This document shows positions 27,273 to 34,091 of a DNA stretch of 64,000 bases, in pieces. The notes under the pieces were generated by a model. It was not told the origin of the DNA and searched no databases. It saw only the letters and a program-made list of their open reading frames with translations. The first letter of the stretch is position 1; every line of letters starts with the position of its first letter. The stretch is from NCBI RefSeq assembly GCF_024345495.1, contig NZ_JAGQBF010000005.1:45811-109810 (forward strand), read 5' to 3'. The translations under genes were made by a program, and so were the position numbers. The DNA comes from Synechococcus sp. RedBA-s. Lineage in GTDB: Bacteria > Cyanobacteriota > Cyanobacteriia > PCC-6307 > Cyanobiaceae.

Positions 27273-27468
27273 GAGTCACCTTAACAAATGCGTCCTGCAA
27301 GTCTCTCTTTATATCACCATCGCTTTTCTTGATAACCATCAGCGCTTGGATGGCTGCTGTCCGTTTTCGCGCTTTCCTAAGAGAATCGCGCTTTTGAGAA
27401 AGGTTTTTACTAACGTTCTCGACAAAGCTCAAAGTAAAAGTGTGCTGCTGCTTGTCACGTGTGGACAT
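27259..27468 (-). CDS. Small basic hypothetical protein, cassette partner
   Basis: A 69-aa, Lys/Arg-rich helical protein starting at ATG 27468 with no strong Shine-Dalgarno. It overlaps the following gene by 14 bp, a sign of coupled translation. It has no recognised motif. Size, charge and coupling to a larger partner are compatible with a small regulatory or TA-like component, but nothing in the sequence proves this. Confidence 0.5.
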   Translation of the reverse strand: MSTRDKQQHTFTLSFVENVSKNLSQKRDSLRKARKRTAAIQALMVIKKSDGDIKRDLQDAFVKVTHGAG

Positions 27469-27616
27469 GATGGTTTAAATTTTTGACATATTAGCATATA
27501 TGCGGTCAGTTCGCAACGTGTGCTTAATGCAAGAGGTTGCGCCGGATCTGGCTACATGATTGCTCTGCATGTATTCCATTGATGGGAGGGCTCTCATGGG
27601 CTGCTGCTTTCGATGT

Positions 27617-27703
27617 GCCTAACTCTCAAGATCAGCGGCGGGGAGTAGCCCTGTGCGCTTACAAAGCACCTTTGGACCCATCCGCTGAATCTTGATGTTA
27701 GCC
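27617..27703 (-). repeat. attC5 recombination site
   Basis: An 87-bp imperfect inverted repeat. Outer cores are GCCTAAC (27617) and GTTAGCC (27697); inner arms pair CTCAAGATCAGCGG with CCGCTGAATCTTGA. The methyltransferase stop codon (27698-27700) lies inside the outer core. The cassette begins at 28406 with core GGCTAAC, the exact complement. Arms match those of attC2. Confidence 0.88.
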
Positions 27704-28384
27704 ATCAGCGCGTTGAATCCGCAGCATTTCGCATGCGCCTCTCTGGAACTCGTAGTTCACCCGATGAATCGACACTTGATGTCCCGCTGCACGCAGCATC
27801 TCGACGCTCCCATCAAGATGAGGCGAAATCGCACCACCCAATGCAAAAAGTGGAAACACCCTGACTTCTTTGGCGACTCGGCATAGCTCCAACAGCGAAA
27901 AATGGTGAAACGCCTCGTCCAGCTGGCGGCTATACAAGAAAAGAAGATGTGAGCAGAGGGCCAAGTCGAAATCGCCGTCAGGGAATGGCAGAGATGGCAA
28001 TTGCAAGTTCAAGTAACGACCCTCAATCATGCCGGCTGGATAGTCATCCAAGAACGCTTCCATAGCGGCCATGCGAATCTGACCGAGCTCCTCGACCGAT
28101 GTGATGGCTTCCCAAACGAACTCATTCTGGTTCTGCCTAGCCTGTTCAATCACTTGCTCATAGGTCGCGGCAATACGAGCTTTGATATCGGAACTGCTGA
28201 ATGTATAGATTGGATCGCATGAAACTACCTTGTTGCCTCTTCTGGTGGCTTCGGCATTGAAGCTTGCTGGTCCATCCCCACAACCCAGGATTCGGCCCAC
28301 CATGTCAGCACCGGTGAGTGAGAACATGGAAGTGTATTCCTCATATGAGCGACCCCAAGGAACGACTTGATCTAGCGTGAACAT
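27698..28384 (-). CDS. SAM-dependent methyltransferase-like protein
   Basis: A 228-aa protein with the Rossmann SAM site GRILGCGDGPASFNAEA (residues about 30-46), an acidic end of strand 2 (SCDPIY), and a motif IV-like segment (DGDFDLALCSHLLFLY). Proteins of this type, beginning with a short VVPWGRS leader, are class I methyltransferases of unknown substrate. It has no membrane span. It is the only gene of its cassette, and the stop codon is within attC5. Gene length is normal. Confidence 0.75.
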   Translation of the reverse strand: MFTLDQVVPWGRSYEEYTSMFSLTGADMVGRILGCGDGPASFNAEATRRGNKVVSCDPIYTFSSSDIKARIAATYEQVIEQARQNQNEFVWEAITSVEELGQIRMAAMEAFLDDYPAGMIEGRYLNLQLPSLPFPDGDFDLALCSHLLFLYSRQLDEAFHHFSLLELCRVAKEVRVFPLFALGGAISPHLDGSVEMLRAAGHQVSIHRVNYEFQRGACEMLRIQRADG

Positions 28385-28400
28385 AGGTTCTTTGATGAAT

Positions 28401-28475
28401 GGCTAACGCCCAAGCTCAGCCGCGTCCTTGGCGCCCGAAGGGCGTCAAGGACGCGGCTGGAGCGCCTTGTTGGGC
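28401..28475 (-). repeat. attC4 recombination site
   Basis: The shortest and most perfect site at 75 bp. Outer cores are GGCTAAC (28401) and GTTGGGC (28469); inner arms are long and nearly fully paired (AGCCGCGTCCTTG with CAAGGACGCGGCT). The cassette begins at 28984 with core GCCCAAC. As single-stranded DNA it would make a strong hairpin. Confidence 0.88.
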
Positions 28476-28498
28476 ACTTGATCACCTGGTTTTTCGTG

Positions 28499-28936
28499 TT
28501 AGCTCTGAGTTAGCGTGCGAGGATTGGCATCCCACGGCAATGAGTACTCAAGGCGAACTGTGCGTACGCTACGCGCATCGTTCCCGAGGATATCTGGCTG
28601 TCGCCCTACCCCACCCCAAACGAACAACGAAAATCGCCCGAAATGGCCTGGACGGTCGGTGCTTTGCAGGTTAAGCCGTGCTCCAATGTCGTTACCTGCC
28701 CCGTCCAAGAAAGCAAAATTGACTACAATAGCGCCCGGATTCCCACTACGAACGAATCTCTGCCCTGTCCAAGTAGAGGGGTCAAATAGATTGAACGCCA
28801 CCCGCTGACGAACCTCCCGGAAAATAGTAACTCCAGCGTAATCGCGTCGGAATGCTGCGAGATCTACATGCGAGAGTTCAACGCGAACCTCAAACCGTGT
28901 TTCTCCATTCGGGCTTATATGTTTTCGTTCGCTCAC
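28499..28936 (-). CDS. Hypothetical cassette protein, likely beta-rich
   Basis: A soluble 145-aa protein from ATG 28936. It alternates short hydrophobic and polar stretches (VRVELSHVDLAAF, GAIVVNFAFLDGAG, RFSLFVWGG, RTVRLEYSLPW), suggesting a beta-sandwich. I know no family. It is the sole gene of a 0.58-kb cassette and stops 24 bp before attC4, typical cassette packing. Confidence 0.55.
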   Translation of the reverse strand: MSERKHISPNGETRFEVRVELSHVDLAAFRRDYAGVTIFREVRQRVAFNLFDPSTWTGQRFVRSGNPGAIVVNFAFLDGAGNDIGARLNLQSTDRPGHFGRFSLFVWGGVGRQPDILGNDARSVRTVRLEYSLPWDANPRTLTQS

Positions 28937-28978
28937 GGTTTCCTCCGTAGGTTTCAGATGAATAATAGTTCAATTGCT

Positions 28979-29069
28979 GCCCAACGCTCGCCATCACCAG
29001 GCCGCAGAATAATACAGCGATCATTGATGATCTTGCGGGGGGCGGCGCTGGTGGATGGCGTTGTTAGCT
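28979..29069 (-). repeat. attC3 recombination site
   Basis: A 91-bp imperfect inverted repeat. Outer cores are GCCCAAC (28979) and GTTAGCT (29063); inner arms pair CGCCATCACCAG with CTGGTGGATGGCG. The complementary core AGCTAAC is at 32094-32100, so this attC ends an unusually long 3.1-kb cassette. Confidence 0.85.
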
Positions 29070-29070
29070 C

Positions 29071-29841
29071 TCACCGCGAAGCGCTTTTGATTTTGTCCGC
29101 CAAGGCGATGAGGCGCTCTGCAGCAGCTTTGGCCTTAAATGGAGTGTCGCACTCGCTTGCCAGAATTCGTTCAAAATGTGCGCCTTCGTGGAGCAATATT
29201 GTGGTTCGCTTATGGGCCTCGGCCGGGGTCTCTTGATGCACTGTGTCGCCATCTACCTCAACAATCATCAGCAACCCATTATGAACAATAACGAAATCTG
29301 GTTCTATCCGACTATAGTTCTGCCCTCCACGAACGAATACAGGCAGTGGGGCAAAAGATACGCCCAGAGACTTGAGAGCACGATAGAAATGAATTTCAGG
29401 CTGAGAACGAAACAACAGCCCATCGCAAGACAGGGGTGCCACGTTGTCAGATCTGACGCGTCCTTGATTTGAAACCTTGCTTCCGCTCAGCCAGGCTGCG
29501 GCCTTCTCTCTCCACTGTGGATCTTCGACCACAGCTGGAACAACTTTTACTTGCGTTAGGCGATCATTGGTGTATTGTTCCAGCAGAATCTGTGTTTTGT
29601 CTAAGATTGCTTGCTCGATGTTGCCAAGACCCTCTTGAAGCTGAGGATAAAGGCTGACTGGGACATGCAAGAATAAGGAGTGGTAAGTAGTTCCGCCATT
29701 CCAGCTGTCGTATTCAGTCTCTACGACCTCTGGAGCTGCATAGGTCAGGACCGCCACTTCCCTTGCGGCAGCATCAGCGGCAAAAAGTCTCGCGAGCGTG
29801 CCAAGGAACGGCTCGGGATCAGCTAAGAAGCGGGATTGCAA
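29071..29841 (-). CDS. PD-(D/E)xK-like nuclease-fold protein
   Basis: A 256-aa protein whose C-terminal half resembles small DUF559/Vsr-type nucleases: Glu149 in SQPEIHFY, Asp182 in RIEPDFVIV, and Glu195/Asp197 in MIVEVDGD followed by a His. The last position is usually Lys in this fold, so activity is uncertain. The N-terminal half (about 1-125) is helical and unassigned. The stop is one base from attC3. A nuclease role, for example in defence against foreign DNA, is an inference from fold and context. Confidence 0.6.
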   Translation of the reverse strand: MQSRFLADPEPFLGTLARLFAADAAAREVAVLTYAAPEVVETEYDSWNGGTTYHSLFLHVPVSLYPQLQEGLGNIEQAILDKTQILLEQYTNDRLTQVKVVPAVVEDPQWREKAAAWLSGSKVSNQGRVRSDNVAPLSCDGLLFRSQPEIHFYRALKSLGVSFAPLPVFVRGGQNYSRIEPDFVIVHNGLLMIVEVDGDTVHQETPAEAHKRTTILLHEGAHFERILASECDTPFKAKAAAERLIALADKIKSASR

Positions 29842-30132
29842 GTAAACCTCCTAGTAGAGCCATTAGACATTTGACGGTTCCGTGAACCAGGCCAACTTGG
29901 GCAGCCACTTCCGATAACCACACGACGACGATCTCGGAGATCTCGGGAGCACTGTGGCGCAGTGCTTCACGTGCATGATCGACCCAGTGCAGGAGTGGTT
30001 CGCGGGTTCGATAACCACCTGTTCCTAACGATACACAAGGCCTGGCAGCACAGGTAGTCAGCCCAGGGTGATTCGCCAGCCGAAGGGTTGAAGTCCTGGC
30101 TCGCCGACCCGTCGATCACTTTGGATTGATCG

Positions 30133-30235
30133 CGGTATCCGGCCGAGCTGGTGGCCGGGATCTGACCGGATCGAGCGCAACCGCAGCCGCTTCATCGCCG
30201 AAGCAGTCCGTCACGAGCTTCAGCGCCGCCGCAGG
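30133..30235 (+). pseudogene. Ribbon-helix-helix antitoxin remnant
   Basis: The frame from 30133 reads RYPAELVAGI; after skipping one base (30163) it continues DRIERNRSRFIAEAVRHEL and QRRRR to about 30235. This is the typical core of CopG/RHH antitoxins, where NRSRFIxEAVRxEL is the second helix. Without the one-base shift a stop follows immediately. No start codon or toxin gene remains next to it. Confidence 0.5.
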
Positions 30236-30236
30236 G

Positions 30237-30410
30237 TCATGGCCCCTTGGGAGTGGCTGCGGGGTGCTCCACCGGCAGGCCCTGAGCCTTCCAGGACCGG
30301 ATGCCGCCGCGCAGGTTGGCCGCCCGCGTGAGCCTGTTCACCTGCAGCTGTTGCTTGGCCAGAGCTGAGCGGCTGCCGGAGTGGCAGAGCACCACTGTGG
30401 GCCGGGCCAA
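30237..30410 (-). pseudogene. C-terminal fragment of a rhodanese gene
   Basis: The frame gives PTVVLCHSGSRSALA, then NLRGGIRSWKAQGLPVEH before the stop at 30237. This is the active-site loop (Cys in CHSGSRS) and the C-terminal helix of a rhodanese; the N-terminal half of the domain is absent, as upstream residues are unrelated. Unlike the intact cassette rhodanese at 22925 it lacks a signal peptide region. It abuts the antitoxin relic. Confidence 0.6.
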
Positions 30411-30490
30411 CGAAAAAAGACAGTTTCCTAAGTCCCCAGGCAACGCCGGACGCGGCTAGCCAGCATGAAACTCCTTACCAGCACTGGCCT

Positions 30491-31051
30491 GTGGCCGCCC
30501 GAAGCAAGAAGCTGACGCTGGCTGAGGTGAGGGCGTTGATCCAGGCGCTCTTGGGCAAGCCGGAGTTGGGCGAAGCCGATCTGATGGACTTCGCGCAGAC
30601 GGTCAACGGGAGCGCATTCAAAGATCCGCCACCACCGAAGCCCAAGCCCCCCACTGCCACCGAGCTCAAGAACAAGGTGCTGGCCCACTTCCACTGCAAG
30701 ACCGTCGCCCAGCTGCGCAAGGACAAGAACTTTCAGCTCTCGATGACGGGGGAAGAGGTGGCCCTGAAAACCAAAGACGACTGGCTGGTGCTCTATCGGC
30801 GCTTCATCGGCATTCCGGCGAACGAGCGGAACCTGGAGGACGGACCCACCGTGATCAACGGCATCGACATGCTGCAGCACTTCCGGCCCTGGGTGGTGTT
30901 CGGCCTTGACCCGAAGACTGCCACCGCCGATGAGGTGCGCGAGGCGTTCCGGCGGCTGATCCAGCAGCACCACCCCGACCATGGCGGCGATCCTCGCGTG
31001 GCGGAACGCCTGACGACGATGAAGGACTCGATCCTTGCCCTGCTGCCCTGA
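30491..31051 (+). CDS. J-domain-like protein
   Basis: A 186-aa protein from GTG 30491. The C-terminal 55 residues read as a degenerate J domain: VFGLDPKTATADEVREAF, then a QQHHPDHGGD loop with the HPD tripeptide essential for DnaK stimulation. The N-terminal part is helical, with a Pro/Lys-rich linker (PPPPKPKPP) at about residue 45. J domains recruit Hsp70 to a client. It lies on the strand opposite to the other cassette genes, 4 bp upstream of the HNH gene, and is as GC-rich as the host. Confidence 0.65.
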   Translation: MAARSKKLTLAEVRALIQALLGKPELGEADLMDFAQTVNGSAFKDPPPPKPKPPTATELKNKVLAHFHCKTVAQLRKDKNFQLSMTGEEVALKTKDDWLVLYRRFIGIPANERNLEDGPTVINGIDMLQHFRPWVVFGLDPKTATADEVREAFRRLIQQHHPDHGGDPRVAERLTTMKDSILALLP

Positions 31052-31055
31052 GACG

Positions 31056-32099
31056 ATGCGCGACCTTCTGACAGCCCAGGAAACGGCCAGGATTCTCGGC
31101 AAACGGATCGACAGCCTTTACAACATCGTCGACGCGTTCGATGCCAAATCCGACGACGAATGGGAGCTGGTGGAGGGCGAGCACTTCGAGTACACCGGCC
31201 CAGCGGTGGCCGGTGCCAATGGGCGACGACCCCGGCGCTTCAGTGAGGAGGGCGTGGAGGCCTTGGCCCGCTACATCGAAGCCACCGAGAAAACGGGCTT
31301 GCTTGGCAAGATCCGCGAGCGGCTGTTCAACGTTAAGCAGAAGCGCAAGCAGCTGCTGGTGTCAAGGCGGATCACCCAGGAGTTCATCGAGGCCGGCGGC
31401 ACCCTGGAGATCCGGGGCGATCTGGCCTTCGTGAGCCGCAAAACCACGGTGGGCATCCTGCAGACCAACTACCTGGGTCTGAACAACTCCTGGAACCGGC
31501 TGCGCACCGCCGGCACCGAAGAAGGAGAAGAAGCCCTGGAGCTCAACAAGGACTTCCTGGAGAGCGAGGAGCGGCAGGTGTTGATCAGCCAGCGGGGCAT
31601 CGCCAGGGTGGCCCGGGACATGCGGGTGAACAGCCGTATCACCAAGACACGCCAGGCCTGGATCGAAGCCGTGGGCGATGTGGTGGAAGCCTGCTTCAAC
31701 TCCGAGATCCGCTACCTCACCGAAGGAGTAGACCGGGCGATCAAGCGCGCCAAGTCGGCCGCCGGCCATCGCTGCGAGATCACCGGCAAGAAGGCGGCGG
31801 TGCACAAGAAGATCGACCTGGACGGGCACCATCTGTTCGACCGCCGCAGCCGCCCGGACCTGGCGGACCTGCCGGAGAACATCCTGGTGATCGTGCCCGA
31901 TCTGCACCGGGAGTTCCATGGCTGGAAGAGTGGACCCTGCACCCCCAAGGATGTGCTGGTTTTCGTAGAAACCGCACGCGGGGATTTGTTCGATCCTGTG
32001 AACTCACGCGATATGAAGAGGCTACGGGCGTTGACCCATCGGCTGCAGCGGTTCCAGAGTGAGCGGGAGGGGCAGAAGGTGAGGTATCACCGGAGCTAA
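31056..32099 (+). CDS. HTH/HNH-type protein
   Basis: A 347-aa protein. An N-terminal helix-turn-helix-like segment (TAQETARILGKRIDSLYNIV) is followed by a helical centre (KQKRKQLLVSRRITQEF). The C-terminal region CEITGKKAAVHKK, DGHHLFDRRSRPDL, PENILVIVPDLHREFHGW has the His, Asn and His pattern of HNH endonucleases. ATG 31056 is used (a TTG at 31035 is possible). The stop codon TAA (32097-32099) is part of the cassette-border core AGCTAAC. Together with the J-domain gene it forms a two-gene unit read against the array. Confidence 0.6.
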   Translation: MRDLLTAQETARILGKRIDSLYNIVDAFDAKSDDEWELVEGEHFEYTGPAVAGANGRRPRRFSEEGVEALARYIEATEKTGLLGKIRERLFNVKQKRKQLLVSRRITQEFIEAGGTLEIRGDLAFVSRKTTVGILQTNYLGLNNSWNRLRTAGTEEGEEALELNKDFLESEERQVLISQRGIARVARDMRVNSRITKTRQAWIEAVGDVVEACFNSEIRYLTEGVDRAIKRAKSAAGHRCEITGKKAAVHKKIDLDGHHLFDRRSRPDLADLPENILVIVPDLHREFHGWKSGPCTPKDVLVFVETARGDLFDPVNSRDMKRLRALTHRLQRFQSEREGQKVRYHRS

Positions 32100-32180
32100 C
32101 GCTCAAGATCAGCGGCGGCCACTAGTTGAAGGCAAACAATAGACGTGCATGGCCCCGCCCGCTGGATCTTGATGTTAGAC
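32094..32180 (-). repeat. attC2 recombination site
   Basis: An 87-bp imperfect inverted repeat. Outer cores are AGCTAAC (32094) and GTTAGAC (32174); inner arms pair CTCAAGATCAGCGGCGG with CCGCTGGATCTTGA. The cassette begins at 32999 with the complementary core GTCTAAC. Arms match attC5. Confidence 0.88.
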
Positions 32181-32191
32181 GCTCGGAAGAG

Positions 32192-32920
32192 TCATGCTAA
32201 ACGGCTAGCGCGCTGCCACCCTTCAGAAAGCACATTGCAGCGAGTCTTGTAGTTAGACGGAGACCTGCTTATCACCCCATGATCGGAACTTGGATGTTGG
32301 GTGACGAAGACGATCCGCTCGCGCCCCAAGCAATTGATAGTGCTGACTTTATTGAGGGAGTCTAGAGTATATGATCTTGAGATTACTGATGAGTAAATAC
32401 TCTTGTTGACACTTGCGAAGAGAACTATCATCCTAGGATTTTGAACTTGAATCTGGTAAGCCAGATATTTGCGGCAGATCTCTGCGTATAAAGGTATCGA
32501 CACACATTCGTTCTGGCCAATGGTTGAACCTTTCTTGCGTAGGCCGAGCAATGCATTTGTAAAGAAGCATTCGCTTCCTGGCAGGCCCGAGGCCATGATT
32601 CGTTTAACTAGAAATTTCCAAGTCGCGACATTATCTTGCTCCCATGGGCGCGACTGTGGTGGATACTTGTCAACCGTTCCAAAATCTTGGCCTACAAACA
32701 TAACTCCATTTTCTGGAAATGGGGTAGTAGCTGGGCCTGTTATTCCTGAGTGTGTGGGGTCCCGCCATAATCCATCACCACCAGGGAAAAATCCACGTCC
32801 AGTTAAGGGCCATGGAAAGACAGTAAGAGCATCAGGATATTCTTTGCCATCGAACAACCTTGAATGCTCGACTCTTGCAAGTTCTGTTCTTAACGACGAG
32901 AGCGGATCAAGCGTACTCAT
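32192..32920 (-). CDS. Uracil-DNA-glycosylase-like protein
   Basis: A soluble 242-aa protein with the order of motifs seen in the uracil-DNA glycosylase superfamily: VMFVGQDFGT (residues 73-82, the GxDPG-like water/base loop), FFTNALLGLRK (119-129) and TQHPSSDHG (207-215, the His-Pro-Ser DNA-intercalating loop). Replacement of DPG by DFG may change or remove base excision. It is the only gene of a 0.9-kb cassette and stops 11 bp before attC2. A DNA-repair or modified-base role is inferred. Confidence 0.65.
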   Translation of the reverse strand: MSTLDPLSSLRTELARVEHSRLFDGKEYPDALTVFPWPLTGRGFFPGGDGLWRDPTHSGITGPATTPFPENGVMFVGQDFGTVDKYPPQSRPWEQDNVATWKFLVKRIMASGLPGSECFFTNALLGLRKKGSTIGQNECVSIPLYAEICRKYLAYQIQVQNPRMIVLFASVNKSIYSSVISRSYTLDSLNKVSTINCLGRERIVFVTQHPSSDHGVISRSPSNYKTRCNVLSEGWQRASRLA

Positions 32921-32993
32921 TTAAGGGTGACACAAGAGTAATTAGATTTGGGCCGAAGAGAATTTAGCCTGTTTCGGTTGAGAGAGATGATGC

Positions 32994-33080
32994 GTCTAAC
33001 GCTCCAGATCAGAAGCGGGCATGGGCCCGCCGGGGTGGCAAGGAGTTATCGCACCCGTCTTCTGAATCTGGATGTTGGAA
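32994..33080 (-). repeat. attC1 recombination site (cassette next to attI)
   Basis: An 87-bp imperfect inverted repeat. Outer cores are GTCTAAC (32994) and GTTGGAA (33074); inner arms pair GCTCCAGATCAGAAGCGGG with CCCGTCTTCTGAATCTGG. The complement TTCCAAC is found at 34092-34098 and marks the attI junction. Sequence is almost the same as attC7. Confidence 0.88.
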
Positions 33081-33254
33081 GGCTTGGCGCCAATCAAGAA
33101 TTCACTCATCTGTTGAACCATACTCTCAAGTCTGCTATGGTTGAGCTGTCCTTCATTAAAGCTTGGGTCAAAGTTAAGCTTTACTGTCAAAATAGATCCG
33201 TTAGCGTGGGCGATCTTCATTCCCAAGACAGTCCAAAACTTCAAGGAGATGATT

Positions 33255-33473
33255 ATGGCTAATTTCACGCATGCGATCATGATTGTGGTAACAATTACCG
33301 CATTAACTGCGGTTTTGCATCTCAATCAGAACAGGGCGGAGGACAGCGCACGTGGAGGTCCCCGTAGGGGGCGCCTACGCTCAGATCTATTTGCAGTTGA
33401 GTCTTTGGCCCAGGAGGTGCGCCTGGGGGGAGTCATATCCCCCACCTCCTTCAATTGTTCTATTGCCACCTGA
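33255..33473 (+). CDS. Small putative membrane-anchored or exported protein
   Basis: A 72-aa open frame from ATG 33255, preceded by an excellent Shine-Dalgarno (AAGGAG, 8 bases upstream). Residues 6-22 are hydrophobic (HAIMIVVTITALTAVLHL), followed by a charged RGGPRRGRLRSD stretch. No family is recognised. It runs against the cassette direction inside cassette 1. The hairpin at 33412-33450 overlaps its 3' end. A 74-aa minus-strand frame (33220-32996) overlaps it partly and reads into attC1; I prefer this one because of the ribosome-binding site. Confidence 0.4.
   Translation: MANFTHAIMIVVTITALTAVLHLNQNRAEDSARGGPRRGRLRSDLFAVESLAQEVRLGGVISPTSFNCSIAT
33412..33450. repeat. Inverted repeat, possible hairpin
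   Basis: AGGAGGT plus GGGGGGA on one side and TCCCCC plus ACCTCCT on the other form a bulged stem around GTCATA. It lies between the first cassette gene and attC1. No T-run follows on either strand, so a classic intrinsic terminator is not shown. Confidence 0.4.
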
Positions 33474-33483
33474 TCTTAATTCC

Positions 33484-34035
33484 TCACAGTTCAGACGCGT
33501 AACTTCGTAAAGCTTTCTTGTAGGAATCAATAGCGCCATCTAGGCTTATTAGCTCTGCTGACATTTTCCTTAGATGCTCCTTGCTGGAAGTTTGGCCAGA
33601 CTTGTAGAGCCTCTTGAACTCCTCGTTAACAGAGCTGACTTTCTCTAGGATCTGCCGGATTTCGTCAAGCCTCGCGTGTCCGCTATCGAAATATAGCTCA
33701 GCCAAAGTAAAAAGCCTATCTACGTTGATAGCATTCTTTGTGTCAATTGCCAAATCAAGCGCTTCGTTGTAGGTGAGGTCGCCTTTCATGACAGACAGGA
33801 ATGGGAAATAGAATGAAGTTGCTTGCTTTGACCACGCCATTACTAGAGAGTAAAGCTCTTCTAGGCGCTCTCTACGTGCTTCTAGTCGATCTTTGTCGCT
33901 TTCATGCCTAAGCTTTAGTGAAAGTTGCCTGGTTGAAGCGCGATTCGCAAGGTAAGCGCTGAGAACAGTGAAAAAGCCTGTGACAACTGCTACACCCAAT
34001 GCCAGAAGAGAAGGCAAATACTTGTCTAGGGGCAT
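33484..34035 (-). CDS. Membrane-anchored coiled-coil hypothetical protein
   Basis: A 183-aa protein from ATG 34035. Residues 6-29 form one membrane span (YLPSLLALGVAVVTGFFTVLSAYL), then a long helical domain with strongly charged heptad-like stretches (KLRHESDKDRLEARRERLEELY; EIRQILEKVSSVNEEFKRLY). I know no function. It is the main gene of the first cassette, 62 bp after the attI junction, where expression from an attI-proximal promoter would be strongest. Confidence 0.55.
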   Translation of the reverse strand: MPLDKYLPSLLALGVAVVTGFFTVLSAYLANRASTRQLSLKLRHESDKDRLEARRERLEELYSLVMAWSKQATSFYFPFLSVMKGDLTYNEALDLAIDTKNAINVDRLFTLAELYFDSGHARLDEIRQILEKVSSVNEEFKRLYKSGQTSSKEHLRKMSAELISLDGAIDSYKKALRSYASEL

Positions 34036-34091
34036 GCTTGGTAGCCGCTAATAGTAATTACCATAACGATAATTCGCAGGGCTTGCGGTCC

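Larger units (their letters stand above)
29842..30490. other. Gene-free stretch with relics inside the large cassette
   Basis: About 650 bp without an intact gene. It holds a frameshifted ribbon-helix-helix antitoxin relic on the plus strand (30133-30235) and the C-terminal end of a rhodanese on the minus strand (about 30237-30410). A short perfect hairpin lies at 29949-29965. The rest shows no conserved coding frame. Confidence 0.55.

Noticed and set aside
29949..29965. Short perfect hairpin (GCACTG...CAGTGC)
   Set aside because: No T-run follows, and it lies in relic DNA, so a terminator or attC call is not supported.
30428..31102. Long minus-strand frame over the J-domain gene
   Set aside because: The plus-strand frame carries the HPD loop and is coupled to the next gene; the minus frame lacks any motif.
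32996..33220. 74-codon minus-strand frame with ATG at 33220
   Set aside because: It reads through the whole of attC1 and has a weak ribosome-binding site; kept only as a note under the 33255 gene.
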